This document shows, one piece after another, positions 1 through 7,300 of a stretch of DNA of 17,115 bases (its first letter is position 1; every line of letters begins with the position of its first letter). The notes under the pieces are model-generated. The model was not told the DNA's origin and did no database searches. It was given only the letters and a program-made list of their open reading frames with translations. The stretch comes from an uncultured Lachnospiraceae bacterium. Its GTDB lineage: Bacteria; Bacillota; Clostridia; Lachnospirales; Lachnospiraceae. A program made the translations under genes and the position numbers. The stretch covers positions 1 through 17,115 of the forward strand of contig CACZNZ010000263.1 of NCBI GenBank assembly GCA_902782625.1, given 5' to 3'.

Positions 1-342
1 AAACACATAAGAGGTCACGATGACATGTGAAGCGCCTTCCCGAAGAAAGTCTTCTACATTCTCCGGATGCATTCCGCCACCGATCATCAGGCCGTTCGGG
101 TATGCCCGCAGGGCTTCTTTCGCCTGCATTACATTTTCCTCATAATACTTACTGCCGGCAGGATTGAGCAAAATGATATGCCCTCCGGGAAGACCGGCTT
201 TTTGATAGAGCCTGGCATAGTAAGCGCCTCCTTTGTCGGAGACATAATTGTCTCTGGCATAATTCCCCTGGTCTGTCAGACTTCCTCCTACAATCTGTTT
301 TACCTTTCCGTTATGAATATCAATGCATGGTCGAAATCTCAT
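1..342 (-). CDS. hisA: HisA-type isomerase (eukaryotic-type ProFAR isomerase), 3' end outside window
   Basis: The first 114 residues are present; the 3' part runs off the left edge. The protein begins MRFRPCIDIHNGKVKQIVGG and continues with YYARLYQKAG, a GGHIILLNP strand, an IGGGMH phosphate-binding loop and ASHVIVTSYVF. This pattern follows yeast HIS6 (IDLHNGEVKQIVGG, YYAKLY, QVGGGI, ASKVIVTSWLF) more closely than ordinary bacterial HisA. The family is a TIM barrel that isomerises ProFAR to PRFAR in histidine biosynthesis. The Asp of the first strand (CID) is the expected catalytic acid. An AGGAGG at 349-354 stands six bases before the ATG and lies inside the end of the glycosylase gene upstream, so the two overlap by 23 bases and are probably co-transcribed. 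No other his gene is visible here. The family call is confident; activity is inferred. Confidence 0.85.
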   Translation of the reverse strand, partial: MRFRPCIDIHNGKVKQIVGGSLTDQGNYARDNYVSDKGGAYYARLYQKAGLPGGHIILLNPAGSKYYEENVMQAKEALRAYPNGLMIGGGMHPENVEDFLREGASHVIVTSYVF

Positions 343-1933
343 GGTTTTCCTCCTGATTTCCTTTTCGCACACTGTCATAATAATTCAATAGTTTTTCTTT
401 ATATGCGGCAAATGCGGAAGGAATGGCATAATCATTCTCTATCATGTCTATGTCAACCTCCGTCCATTGTTCTTTCTCAAATAATTCCCTGTCGGGATTC
501 TCTGTCTTGATCAGATAGCCCTGCATTTCCCATTCGATATGGGTGAAAACATGTTTTTTAGGCCCCAGTTCCTTTACCAGTTTTCCCTGAAAATGTTTGC
601 TCTCCATCCACCTAAGAACACTTTCCGTTGTTGAGGCACCTTCATAGTTCGGGAATTCCCAGAGACCTGCCAGGAGTCCGTCTTGTGCTCTTTTGTGGAG
701 AAATACTTTGTCCTCCCAGAGGATGACCAATACAGAAAGTTTTTGTTTCCTGCGCTTTTTTTTGGGTTGTTTTATGGGATAATCCTGGGGAGATCCTTCT
801 TTGCAGGCCATACATATATTCTCCCACGGACATCTGTCACAGACTGGGGCTCCATTGGGGAGGCATACTGTTGCTCCAAGATCCATCAGAGCCTGATTAA
901 AATCCCCTGCATGATGATCCGGCAGGATTTTTCTGACTTCTTTCCTGACTGTATTTTTTACTGTTGTCGATGTAACAGGCTCTTTTAAGGCAAGAATCCT
1001 CGAGAAAATGCGCAAGACATTTCCATCAATTGCCGGTTCTGGTTTTCCATAGGCAATCGATGCGATTGCTCCTGCCGTATATTCTCCGATTCCTTTTAAC
1101 TGACGCAATTTCCTGATATCGGAAGGAAGTTCTCCTCCATAGTCCCTGATTACTGAGCATGCTGCTTCTTTCAGATTTTTTACTCTTCTATAATATCCGA
1201 GTCCTTCCCACAGTTTCATCATTTTTTCTTCTGAAACCTGTGCCAGGGATTGTATGTCAGGAAGTTCATCCATCCACCTTTCGTAATATGCCTTTACCGT
1301 CTCTACACGTGTCTGCTGCAACATGATTTCAGAGATCCAGATATGATAAGGGGTTGGTTCGCTCCGCCACGGGAGGATCCTTGCATGATACTGATACCAT
1401 GAGAGCAGGGCCCGCTCCATGCCCGGCTGCAGAATCTGAAGCGGGGCGCATATTACTTTCCAGTCATCGATCAGTCGTTCCAGAGACCAGGCGGCATTCG
1501 CAGGACTGGTGGAAGGAAGTTTTTCTGCCTCCACGCTTGTATTATTGAAAATATAGCGCTGATAGTAACGAAAAGACGTGGCACCATTACAGTAGATTTT
1601 TGTGATAGGTGCATGGTCAAGAATAGGGCTTATATCATTTGCCACAACATTTTTTATACTGCTGTCCGAAGACCCTGTGATCTCACAGCTGGCAATTGTA
1701 TCCCACAAGGCGATATGATTTCTGTGGAGCATATCCGCTTTCTCTTCTGTCGTTTCAGGAATCTTTTCTCCCAGAATCGCCGCAAGCACTTTCCAGAATC
1801 TGTTTTGCGGATGGCCATAGAAAAAAGCACTTTCTCTGGATTTTACGGAAGGGAAACTGCCCAGTATAAGAATTCTGGAATCTCTATCATAAAGCGGTGG
1901 AATCGGATGATCGATTCTCTGTCTTTGTTCCAT
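320..1933 (-). CDS. mutY: Fused hypoxanthine-DNA glycosylase (UDG superfamily) and MutY adenine glycosylase
   Basis: The 537-residue protein joins two base-excision enzymes. Residues 1-165 resemble the DNA-deoxyinosine glycosylase (family 6 UDG) group: ILGSFPSVKSRE at 21-34, YGHPQNRFW at 39-47 and STSPAN at 141-146. Residues 172-537 form a complete MutY, which removes adenine opposite 8-oxoguanine. It has SEIMLQQTR with catalytic Glu202, the helix-hairpin-helix LKGIGEYTAGAIA, IDGNV with Asp303, and cluster cysteines 357, 365, 368 and 374. The spacing is C-x7-C-x2-C-x5-C, one longer than the usual first gap. A C-terminal NUDIX-like 8-oxoG reader follows from about 410 (LLAGLWEFP, HVFTHIEW). 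A longer frame opens at 2035, but its extra 34 codons cross the terminator of the upstream gene. The ATG at 1933 has AAAGGA at 1940-1945 and starts where the glycosylase family starts. No clear promoter is seen. The fusion is read directly; both activities are inferred from families. Confidence 0.92.
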   Translation of the reverse strand: MEQRQRIDHPIPPLYDRDSRILILGSFPSVKSRESAFFYGHPQNRFWKVLAAILGEKIPETTEEKADMLHRNHIALWDTIASCEITGSSDSSIKNVVANDISPILDHAPITKIYCNGATSFRYYQRYIFNNTSVEAEKLPSTSPANAAWSLERLIDDWKVICAPLQILQPGMERALLSWYQYHARILPWRSEPTPYHIWISEIMLQQTRVETVKAYYERWMDELPDIQSLAQVSEEKMMKLWEGLGYYRRVKNLKEAACSVIRDYGGELPSDIRKLRQLKGIGEYTAGAIASIAYGKPEPAIDGNVLRIFSRILALKEPVTSTTVKNTVRKEVRKILPDHHAGDFNQALMDLGATVCLPNGAPVCDRCPWENICMACKEGSPQDYPIKQPKKKRRKQKLSVLVILWEDKVFLHKRAQDGLLAGLWEFPNYEGASTTESVLRWMESKHFQGKLVKELGPKKHVFTHIEWEMQGYLIKTENPDRELFEKEQWTEVDIDMIENDYAIPSAFAAYKEKLLNYYDSVRKGNQEENHEISTMH

Positions 1934-1939
1934 AATATA

Positions 1940-1945
1940 TCCTTT
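1940..1945 (-). promoter_or_regulatory. Ribosome binding site deciding the glycosylase fusion start
   Basis: The minus strand reads AAAGGA, then six bases, then ATG at 1933. The longer start at 2035 lies inside the upstream gene and ahead of its terminator, so this site supports the shorter 537-residue product. Confidence 0.7.
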
Positions 1946-1976
1946 CGGTTCAAGACTTGCGTCTTCGTCATCTGAT

Positions 1977-2004
1977 AAAAAAAGCCGGCCCTGCCGGACC
2001 GGCT
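1977..2004 (-). terminator. Intrinsic terminator of the YgjP-type gene
   Basis: On the minus strand a 9-bp stem (AGCCGGTCC with GGGCCGGCT, one G-U pair) closes a GGCA tetraloop and is followed by seven Ts. It begins six bases after the TAA of the metallopeptidase gene. It lies inside the longest reading frame of the downstream glycosylase gene, which argues against that longer start. Confidence 0.88.
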
Positions 2005-2009
2005 CATCG

Positions 2010-2837
2010 TTAAAATATCTCGTATTCCTTGCCATGTTTATTCAGCCAGTTTCCACATTCACGATACTCCGGCATTACTCTTTCCACTTCTTTCCAAAAG
2101 TCTTTGGAATGGTTCATCTTTTTGAGATGTGTCAGCTCATGGACAATAATATAATCAATAATCTCAACCGGCAGCATCGCCAGCTTCCAGTCAAACTTAA
2201 GGTTCTTTTTACGATTGCAGCTTCCCCACAGCGTCGCCTGGTTTTTAATATCGATATTGCGGGCAAAGACTCCCGGCGGGCGGATCGGTGAACGAAGCAT
2301 CTTTCCTGTAATTCTGACCGTATTATACTCAAGCTGCAGCTTCTTTGCAAAATATTTTACTTTTTTAAGAACGAGTTCCTCCGCACATCTACGGTAATAC
2401 CTCATCACACAATATCTTATAAAAGCCGGATCATCATTATCTGTACGGATGACCAGACATCTTCCCACCTCAGGATGTTTTTCGATAAAGACTCCTGTCC
2501 CTTCATAATCGTCCTGGAACCGGACCCGTAGAGTCAGATCCATATTCCCCAAAAACGGAAGTTTGAGCCCGCTGGCATATACAATCTTTCCATTATGAAG
2601 ATCCAGTGTGATTGGGAGCGCCTGATGATTTCGAATCCTCTTTTTCTCATACTCTCTGATAATCTTAGACTCATGAAGGGTTATATAGTTTTTGATCATC
2701 TCTTCTGTCATACCGATGGGGACCTTCATATCAATTGTCAAATCATTCATGATCGTCAAATCGATCATTCGCGTATTGACAGAATGTGCATGAATCGTAA
2801 GATCTCCGCCTTTTCGCGGAATCACATATCTTGACAT
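2010..2837 (-). CDS. YgjP-type zinc metallopeptidase (DUF45, M48-like)
   Basis: The 275-residue protein has the hallmark of the YgjP/DUF45 family near its C terminus. This is WGSCNRKKNLKFDWKLAMLP followed by IIVHELTHLKKMNHSKDFW, with the HExxH motif at His233-Glu234-His237 and a third likely zinc ligand at His243. The N-terminal half is the usual beta-rich region; there is no signal peptide, so it is probably cytoplasmic. Family members are putative zinc peptidases with few established substrates. The ATG is preceded by AAAGGAGG with good spacing, and the gene has its own promoter (2894-2922) and terminator (1977-2004), so it is a single-gene unit. The family is certain, the function unknown. 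Confidence 0.9.
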   Translation of the reverse strand: MSRYVIPRKGGDLTIHAHSVNTRMIDLTIMNDLTIDMKVPIGMTEEMIKNYITLHESKIIREYEKKRIRNHQALPITLDLHNGKIVYASGLKLPFLGNMDLTLRVRFQDDYEGTGVFIEKHPEVGRCLVIRTDNDDPAFIRYCVMRYYRRCAEELVLKKVKYFAKKLQLEYNTVRITGKMLRSPIRPPGVFARNIDIKNQATLWGSCNRKKNLKFDWKLAMLPVEIIDYIIVHELTHLKKMNHSKDFWKEVERVMPEYRECGNWLNKHGKEYEIF

Positions 2838-2893
2838 TGCTGATCCTCCTTTCCGATAATCTTAGAACAAAAACAAAAAAACTGTTATTTAAA

Positions 2894-2922
2894 AGTATAA
2901 CTCTTTTTTTCTTCTTTTTCAA
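2894..2922 (-). promoter_or_regulatory. SigA-type promoter of the YgjP-type gene
   Basis: On the minus strand TTGAAA (2917-2922) and TATACT (2894-2899) are separated by exactly 17 bases of A-rich spacer. The start codon lies about 56 bases downstream. The site sits just after the S18 operon terminator. Confidence 0.8.
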
Positions 2923-2937
2923 CACTTTCTTTTCGAT

Positions 2938-2976
2938 AAAAAAATAAGACCATGATGAATTACTCCATCATGGTCT
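2938..2976 (-). terminator. Intrinsic terminator of the rpsF-ssb-rpsR operon
   Basis: The minus strand has an 11-bp perfect stem (2947-2957 with 2966-2976, core GACCATGATG) with an 8-base loop. It is followed by a T-rich tract ending in seven Ts, and begins 13 bases after the rpsR stop codon. Confidence 0.92.
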
Positions 2977-2989
2977 CTTCTTTATCAGA

Positions 2990-3250
2990 TTAGTCAACAA
3001 TATAAGGCATCAAGGAGATATGTCTTGCTCTCTTGATTGCTACTGTTAAAGCTCTCTGATGCTTTGCGCAATTACCAGTGATTCTTCTCGGTAAAATCTT
3101 GCCTCTCTCAGAGATGAATCTTCTAAGACGTGCAACATCTTTATAATCGATCACTGCGTTCTTATCTGCACAGAATACGCAAACTTTTTTTCTTCTGCGG
3201 CCGCCTCTTCTTCTCATCGGAGCGTCACCGCGGTCTCTTCCGTATGCCAT
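2990..3250 (-). CDS. rpsR: 30S ribosomal protein S18 (bS18), zinc-ligand form
   Basis: The 86-residue protein carries the S18 core [20 protein letters not shown] followed by [13 protein letters not shown]. The N terminus is Arg/Gly rich. CVFC and CAKH give a Cys3-His set, the C+ form likely to bind zinc, unlike the cysteine-free form in Bacillus subtilis. S18 pairs with S6 on the platform of the small subunit. GGGAGG stands before the ATG. It is the last gene of the rpsF-ssb-rpsR operon, 27 bases after ssb. Confidence 0.98.
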   Translation of the reverse strand: MAYGRDRGDAPMRRRGGRRRKKVCVFCADKNAVIDYKDVARLRRFISERGKILPRRITGNCAKHQRALTVAIKRARHISLMPYIVD

Positions 3251-3277
3251 TACTATTACCTCCCAAAGTCTGTTGTT

Positions 3278-3760
3278 CTAAATAAATGGCAGTTCATCTT
3301 CGATGCCATCCGGAATGGTCATAAACCCGTCCGTGCTGGCCTTATCGGGATCCGGTCTGCTCTCAGGCTGCTGTGCCGGAACTTCCTGTGCCGGAGCACT
3401 CGGCTGCTGATAACTCGAGGAATTATAATTTGAAGCAGTGGCTTTGCTTTCTGCAAAATCCTGCTCTTCCACGATTACATCCGTGGTATATACTTTATTC
3501 CCTTCCCGATTCGTATAACTGCCCGTCTCAATCCTGCCGGAAATCACGATCTTTGTACCCTGTTTCAGATACTTCTCAGCGAACTCACCCTGTCTGCCAA
3601 AAGCAACACAACTGATGAAATCCGCCTCAGGACCGCCTTCTCTTTTGAATCTTCGGTTAACTGCTAAAGTATATCTTGCGACGCAAGTTGATCTTTCCCC
3701 CTGTGAATATCTGATATCAGGGTTCCTGGTCAATCGGCCCATCAAAACTACTTTATTCAT
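3278..3760 (-). CDS. ssb: Single-stranded DNA-binding protein
   Basis: The 160-residue protein opens MNKVVLMGRLTRNPDIRYSQ and carries an OB fold to about residue 105, with VAFGRQGEFAEKYLKQGTKI and GRIETGSYTNREG. A Gln/Pro/Ser-rich linker follows. The acidic tip DELPFI at 155-160 is the docking peptide for replication and repair proteins. It coats single-stranded DNA as a tetramer in the family. AGGAGG precedes the ATG. It sits between rpsF and rpsR with gaps of 22 and 27 bases, the conserved bacterial order. Confidence 0.97.
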   Translation of the reverse strand: MNKVVLMGRLTRNPDIRYSQGERSTCVARYTLAVNRRFKREGGPEADFISCVAFGRQGEFAEKYLKQGTKIVISGRIETGSYTNREGNKVYTTDVIVEEQDFAESKATASNYNSSSYQQPSAPAQEVPAQQPESRPDPDKASTDGFMTIPDGIEDELPFI

Positions 3761-3782
3761 GCAATTCCTCCTAATTGATTAC

Positions 3783-4076
3783 CTATGCGTCCTGTCTAAC
3801 GCATAAATACCTGATCACTGGCTCCATGATTCGAACACGGCGTTCAATCTCTGCCGGACAATCACTTCCTGCATCGAACTGGATGAAATAGTAATAGCCC
3901 TCTCTCATTTTCTGAATCTCGTAAGCTAATCTCTTCTTACCCCATTCATCGACGTTAGTAATCTCTCCACCGCATCTTGTGATCAATTCTTTGACCTTCT
4001 CAACGGCATCTGCTCTAGCGTCATCTTCGAGTTTTGCGCTAATAACCACTGCTAATTCATACTTGTTCATGGTCAT
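3783..4076 (-). CDS. rpsF: 30S ribosomal protein S6 (bS6)
   Basis: The 97-residue product starts MTMNKYELAVVISAKLE and contains WGKKRLAYEIQKMREGYYYFIQF, typical of S6, which binds 16S rRNA together with S18. A GTG six bases upstream is also in frame but lies inside the Shine-Dalgarno stretch AAGGAGGTG, so it cannot be the start. The ATG at 4076 has suitable spacing; a second ATG at 4070 is a less likely option. First gene of the operon with ssb and rpsR. Confidence 0.96.
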   Translation of the reverse strand: MTMNKYELAVVISAKLEDDARADAVEKVKELITRCGGEITNVDEWGKKRLAYEIQKMREGYYYFIQFDAGSDCPAEIERRVRIMEPVIRYLCVRQDA

Positions 4077-4079
4077 CTG

Positions 4080-4088
4080 CACCTCCTT
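4080..4088 (-). promoter_or_regulatory. rpsF: Strong ribosome binding site of rpsF
   Basis: AAGGAGGTG on the minus strand is an unusually long match to the 16S rRNA 3' end. It covers the in-frame GTG at 4080-4082, which excludes that codon as the start and favours the ATG at 4074-4076. Confidence 0.8.
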
Positions 4089-4100
4089 CTGGTCTTAGTG

Positions 4101-4121
4101 GCTCTTCCTACAAAAAAGAGC
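4101..4121 (-). promoter_or_regulatory. Hairpin in the rpsF 5' leader
   Basis: The minus strand can pair GCTCTT (4116-4121) with AAGAGC (4101-4106) around a 9-base loop, about 12 bases upstream of the Shine-Dalgarno. Many bacteria autoregulate rpsF through an S6:S18-binding leader. The position fits, but I do not see the characteristic CCG bulge clearly, so the assignment is tentative. Confidence 0.35.
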
Positions 4122-4147
4122 AAGGAAAATTTACGCTACAGTTGGAT

Positions 4148-4176
4148 ATTCTATCATAGAGCTTTCAAAAAAACAA
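4148..4176 (-). promoter_or_regulatory. Probable promoter of the rpsF operon
   Basis: TAGAAT (4148-4153) is a good -10. Exactly 17 bases upstream is TTGTTT (4171-4176), a weak -35. It lies between the DUF951 gene and rpsF and would give a leader of about 65 bases. Confidence 0.45.
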
Positions 4177-4185
4177 GTTCCAATT

Positions 4186-4395
4186 CTAAATTTCTTTTTC
4201 ATCCGTTTCAGAGGATGAAAGATACCCCCGAAAGTTCTTTTCAATCAGCTTTCTGGGTACCATAACCTGTCTGCCGCACTTACAGCATTTCAGTCGAAAA
4301 TCCATCCCCGTTCTTAAAATCTCCCATTCGTTAGCTCCACAGGGATGTTTCTTCTTCATCCTGATTACTTCGCCGATTTGAAAATCTTTTGCCAT
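4186..4395 (-). CDS. DUF951 family small protein (YyzM-like)
   Basis: The 69-residue protein contains MKKKHPCGANEWEILRTGMD followed by RLKCCKCGRQVMVPRKLIEK, the DUF951/YyzM pattern. A Cys in HPCG and the CCKC group suggest a small metal-binding fold. The role is unknown. Relatives are often found near rpsF, as here. The ATG at 4395 has AGGAAG upstream. The first 65 bases overlap the end of the Ig-like protein gene, so translation may be coupled. A start at the inner Met13 (4359) is possible, but the longer N terminus resembles clostridial relatives as I recall them. No hairpin terminator is seen after the stop, only a T-run. Confidence 0.85.
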   Translation of the reverse strand: MAKDFQIGEVIRMKKKHPCGANEWEILRTGMDFRLKCCKCGRQVMVPRKLIEKNFRGYLSSSETDEKEI

Positions 4396-7300
4396 GATAT
4401 CTTCCTACTTTCCATAAAAGGGCTGCACATACTGCTGCCAGTCCCGCCACTGCCCAGCTGGGAGCAATCACAACTCCATCTCCCAACGCACCGGCTTTTT
4501 GGGACTCTGATTTCACAATCGGCAGAACCATGCATTTCCCGGAATCTCCGTTAATGTCCGAGTCAGTTTTGTTCCCTGCCTCATCCCAGGCCTCATAACG
4601 GACATACATCATCCCCTGCCCTTTGGGCAGAGCAACCGTGGCAGTGTGCATCTCATCAAAATCCTTCTTTTCCAGTATTGTAACCTCTTTTTTAGGATTG
4701 AGCAATCCCTGCTTTACCGTAATCCGGACTTTCTTGAGCACAGTATTGTCTGTAGCCGTAACCCGGAACAGATTTCTATTCTTACTGTAGACAGTCTGTT
4801 CCAGTCCATCCATGTAAACTGCCGGAGGCGTCTGATCTGCGACAAATATGATTGGACATTTTCTGATCTCATTGTCCGTCGTCACCATCATTTGCCTGCC
4901 ATTGTCTGACCGATCATATTCCTGGGAATGAATCAGTATCCGATACTCTCCGTCTTCCCCGAAAAGTTCTCTAGGCAGAACACAGACCGTTTCCTGCCAG
5001 AAACGATAGGGGCCAGATTCATCGTGGACAATCCGACGTCTGATCCTGTATTGGTCCCTGGACAGTTCTATTCTTTCTTCCCGGTTCCTGATCATGACAA
5101 TCTGAAGATGCATCCGGTTGACACTGTACATACGGAATCTTATCTCCTGGTCTTCTTTCAGATATGAGCCATTTTCAGCTATACTTCTTGCATCATCCCA
5201 TTGGAATACCGCCCCGTTTCTGTTAACCCGAAACAAAATATGATTTCCTTTTTTTATGCTGTTCCCCGCTAAATCCTTTCCTGTCAGCACCAGCTCATAC
5301 ACCCCATCCGCATTCTTTTCATCGGAAAATGAATCCCACCTGAACCGATATCCTTCTTCTATCTTTTCTGTCGAAGAAGGAAGCATCTTTTCTGCCTTCC
5401 GATCCATTCTCCTGATCGTTGCGTGAAGAGAAGAGGTGTCCAGGTTTTTGTCTGTACAGTCCAGGGCCGGAACAAAATGTTTATGATAGGTTTTACCGGC
5501 TCTCAAGGAACTTTCAGAAATCTGTGGCTGCCTGGTATCAATGACAAATTTCCTCTGTCCCTGAAAAACACTTTGATTGCCTGCGAGATCCTTGCACGAA
5601 AAACTAATCTCATACTCTCCATCTTCCTGACATTTTGCATAGAAAAAAGAGTCCAGATTGCTCTTTTGAAGCGGGATCATCTTCTTTTTCTTTCCATTAC
5701 GAAACCTTACTTCCAGCCTTGTCTGTTTGGGATCCGGATGTGCCTCTTTCAGTGAAAAAACAAGACGTTTCGGCTCGGAATAGTATTTTTCATGCACCGC
5801 TGCCCTGCCAGGAATCTCGACCTTTACTAAAGGAAGCGTCTGGTCAATCGTGAAAGTCTCTTCATCATGCCAGATTGTCTCATTTCCTGCTTTATCTCTC
5901 ACCGTCAGTCCGAGATTGTAATCATCTCCATCCTTCAGGAAATGAACCTGGCATTGGTTCACGCTGCCTGTCTTTATCCAGGAGTCAATCGAGTATCCAT
6001 CTCTGTTCCCCTGAATCTTCCACTGCACCAGATCCGGATCAAAATTTGTCTCCTCTACATTTATGATCGCAGTCCTGACTTTCTGAAAGTATTTGCTTCC
6101 GTTTTCATCCTGAGACTCGTATCTTACATTAATGACTGGTTTTTTCGTGTCCGCAACTACTACGCTATTCTGGATAGTCTTTGTATCTGTATGTCCGGCA
6201 TTATCCGTCAGATACCCTACGATCGCAAGCTGCTGTCCATCGATCCCGGATAATTCATCAAGAGCAACCCGAAGTGTCAGCCTTTTTTTTAATATAATAT
6301 TATGATCATTCTGTGGCATTCTGTATTTTTTCGAGAGCAGCTTCCCTCCCCCTTTTTTCTCTAAAGCCAGTTCAATCTCTTTCAACCCGGAGACTGTGTC
6401 TGTAAAAGTTCCTTCTATCGTAAAATTTTTACGGTAATATATTTCGTGTCCTGACAGATCTTTGCCCGTCGGTTTCGTAGCTTTTAACACAATACGGCTC
6501 GATGTCTCATGGCTGTCATCACTCTCTGAAATCATCCCTGCAGACTTTACCACCTGACTCCTGTTGCCACAACAATCTATTCCGAGTACGGATACAAAGC
6601 CCTTAAAATCATTCTGTTCCGGCCAAAGCCATACTGACCACTCGGCGAGATTCGAAACTGCTGTCTGGACTGTTTCTTTTTTCCCCTGCTCTTCTTTATC
6701 ACAGAATTCATACTCCACCCCGGAAACCCCACTTACTTCATCCCGTAGTGTCACCTGCAGATAAATCTTTTCCCGGGAGAAATAACTATAGTCTTTATGC
6801 CTGATAAACAAAGGCTTTGCTGCCTTCCTGTCTTTGTCTTGCCGCAGAATAATATCTCCGCTGTCTCCTTCAGCAATGGAATATATGATTTCGGGTCCGG
6901 TTCTGTCATAAACCAATTTCTTTTGATAACTGCATTCCTGACCCGCCCTGTCTCTGATCTGAAATGATATCTTATGAATCGCTTCTCTTTCTATCTGGAA
7001 TTCCGTCTCATAGACCGGAATACTGTTTTCCTCTCCTATGTTCCTCCACCTCAGTTTGTAGTCCTCTTCTGTCAGTGTTACTTCTGCCTTTTTTTGTCCG
7101 GCATAAAAGAGGCTGTCACGAAAATGTACTTCCTTCTCTTCAAAATGTTTTTCTTTGACACGGACTGTGAGCTTTGGCATCTGATCCGTCATCTCATTGT
7201 CTTCAAGACGACTGCCATTACAGAGAACTTCGCTGATCAGAGGCGGTGTCTGATCAAAGATCAGCCCGGACTTTTCATAAATGCCATTTACCACTTCTTC

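Noticed and set aside
1934..2035. N-terminal extension of the glycosylase fusion
   Set aside because: It overlaps the upstream gene end and its terminator, and lies before the first residues shared with the family.
4077..4082. Two-residue extension of S6 from a GTG codon
   Set aside because: The GTG lies within the Shine-Dalgarno stretch.
4170..4186. T-run after the DUF951 stop as a possible intrinsic terminator
   Set aside because: No stable stem precedes it; the run overlaps the -35 region of the rpsF promoter instead.
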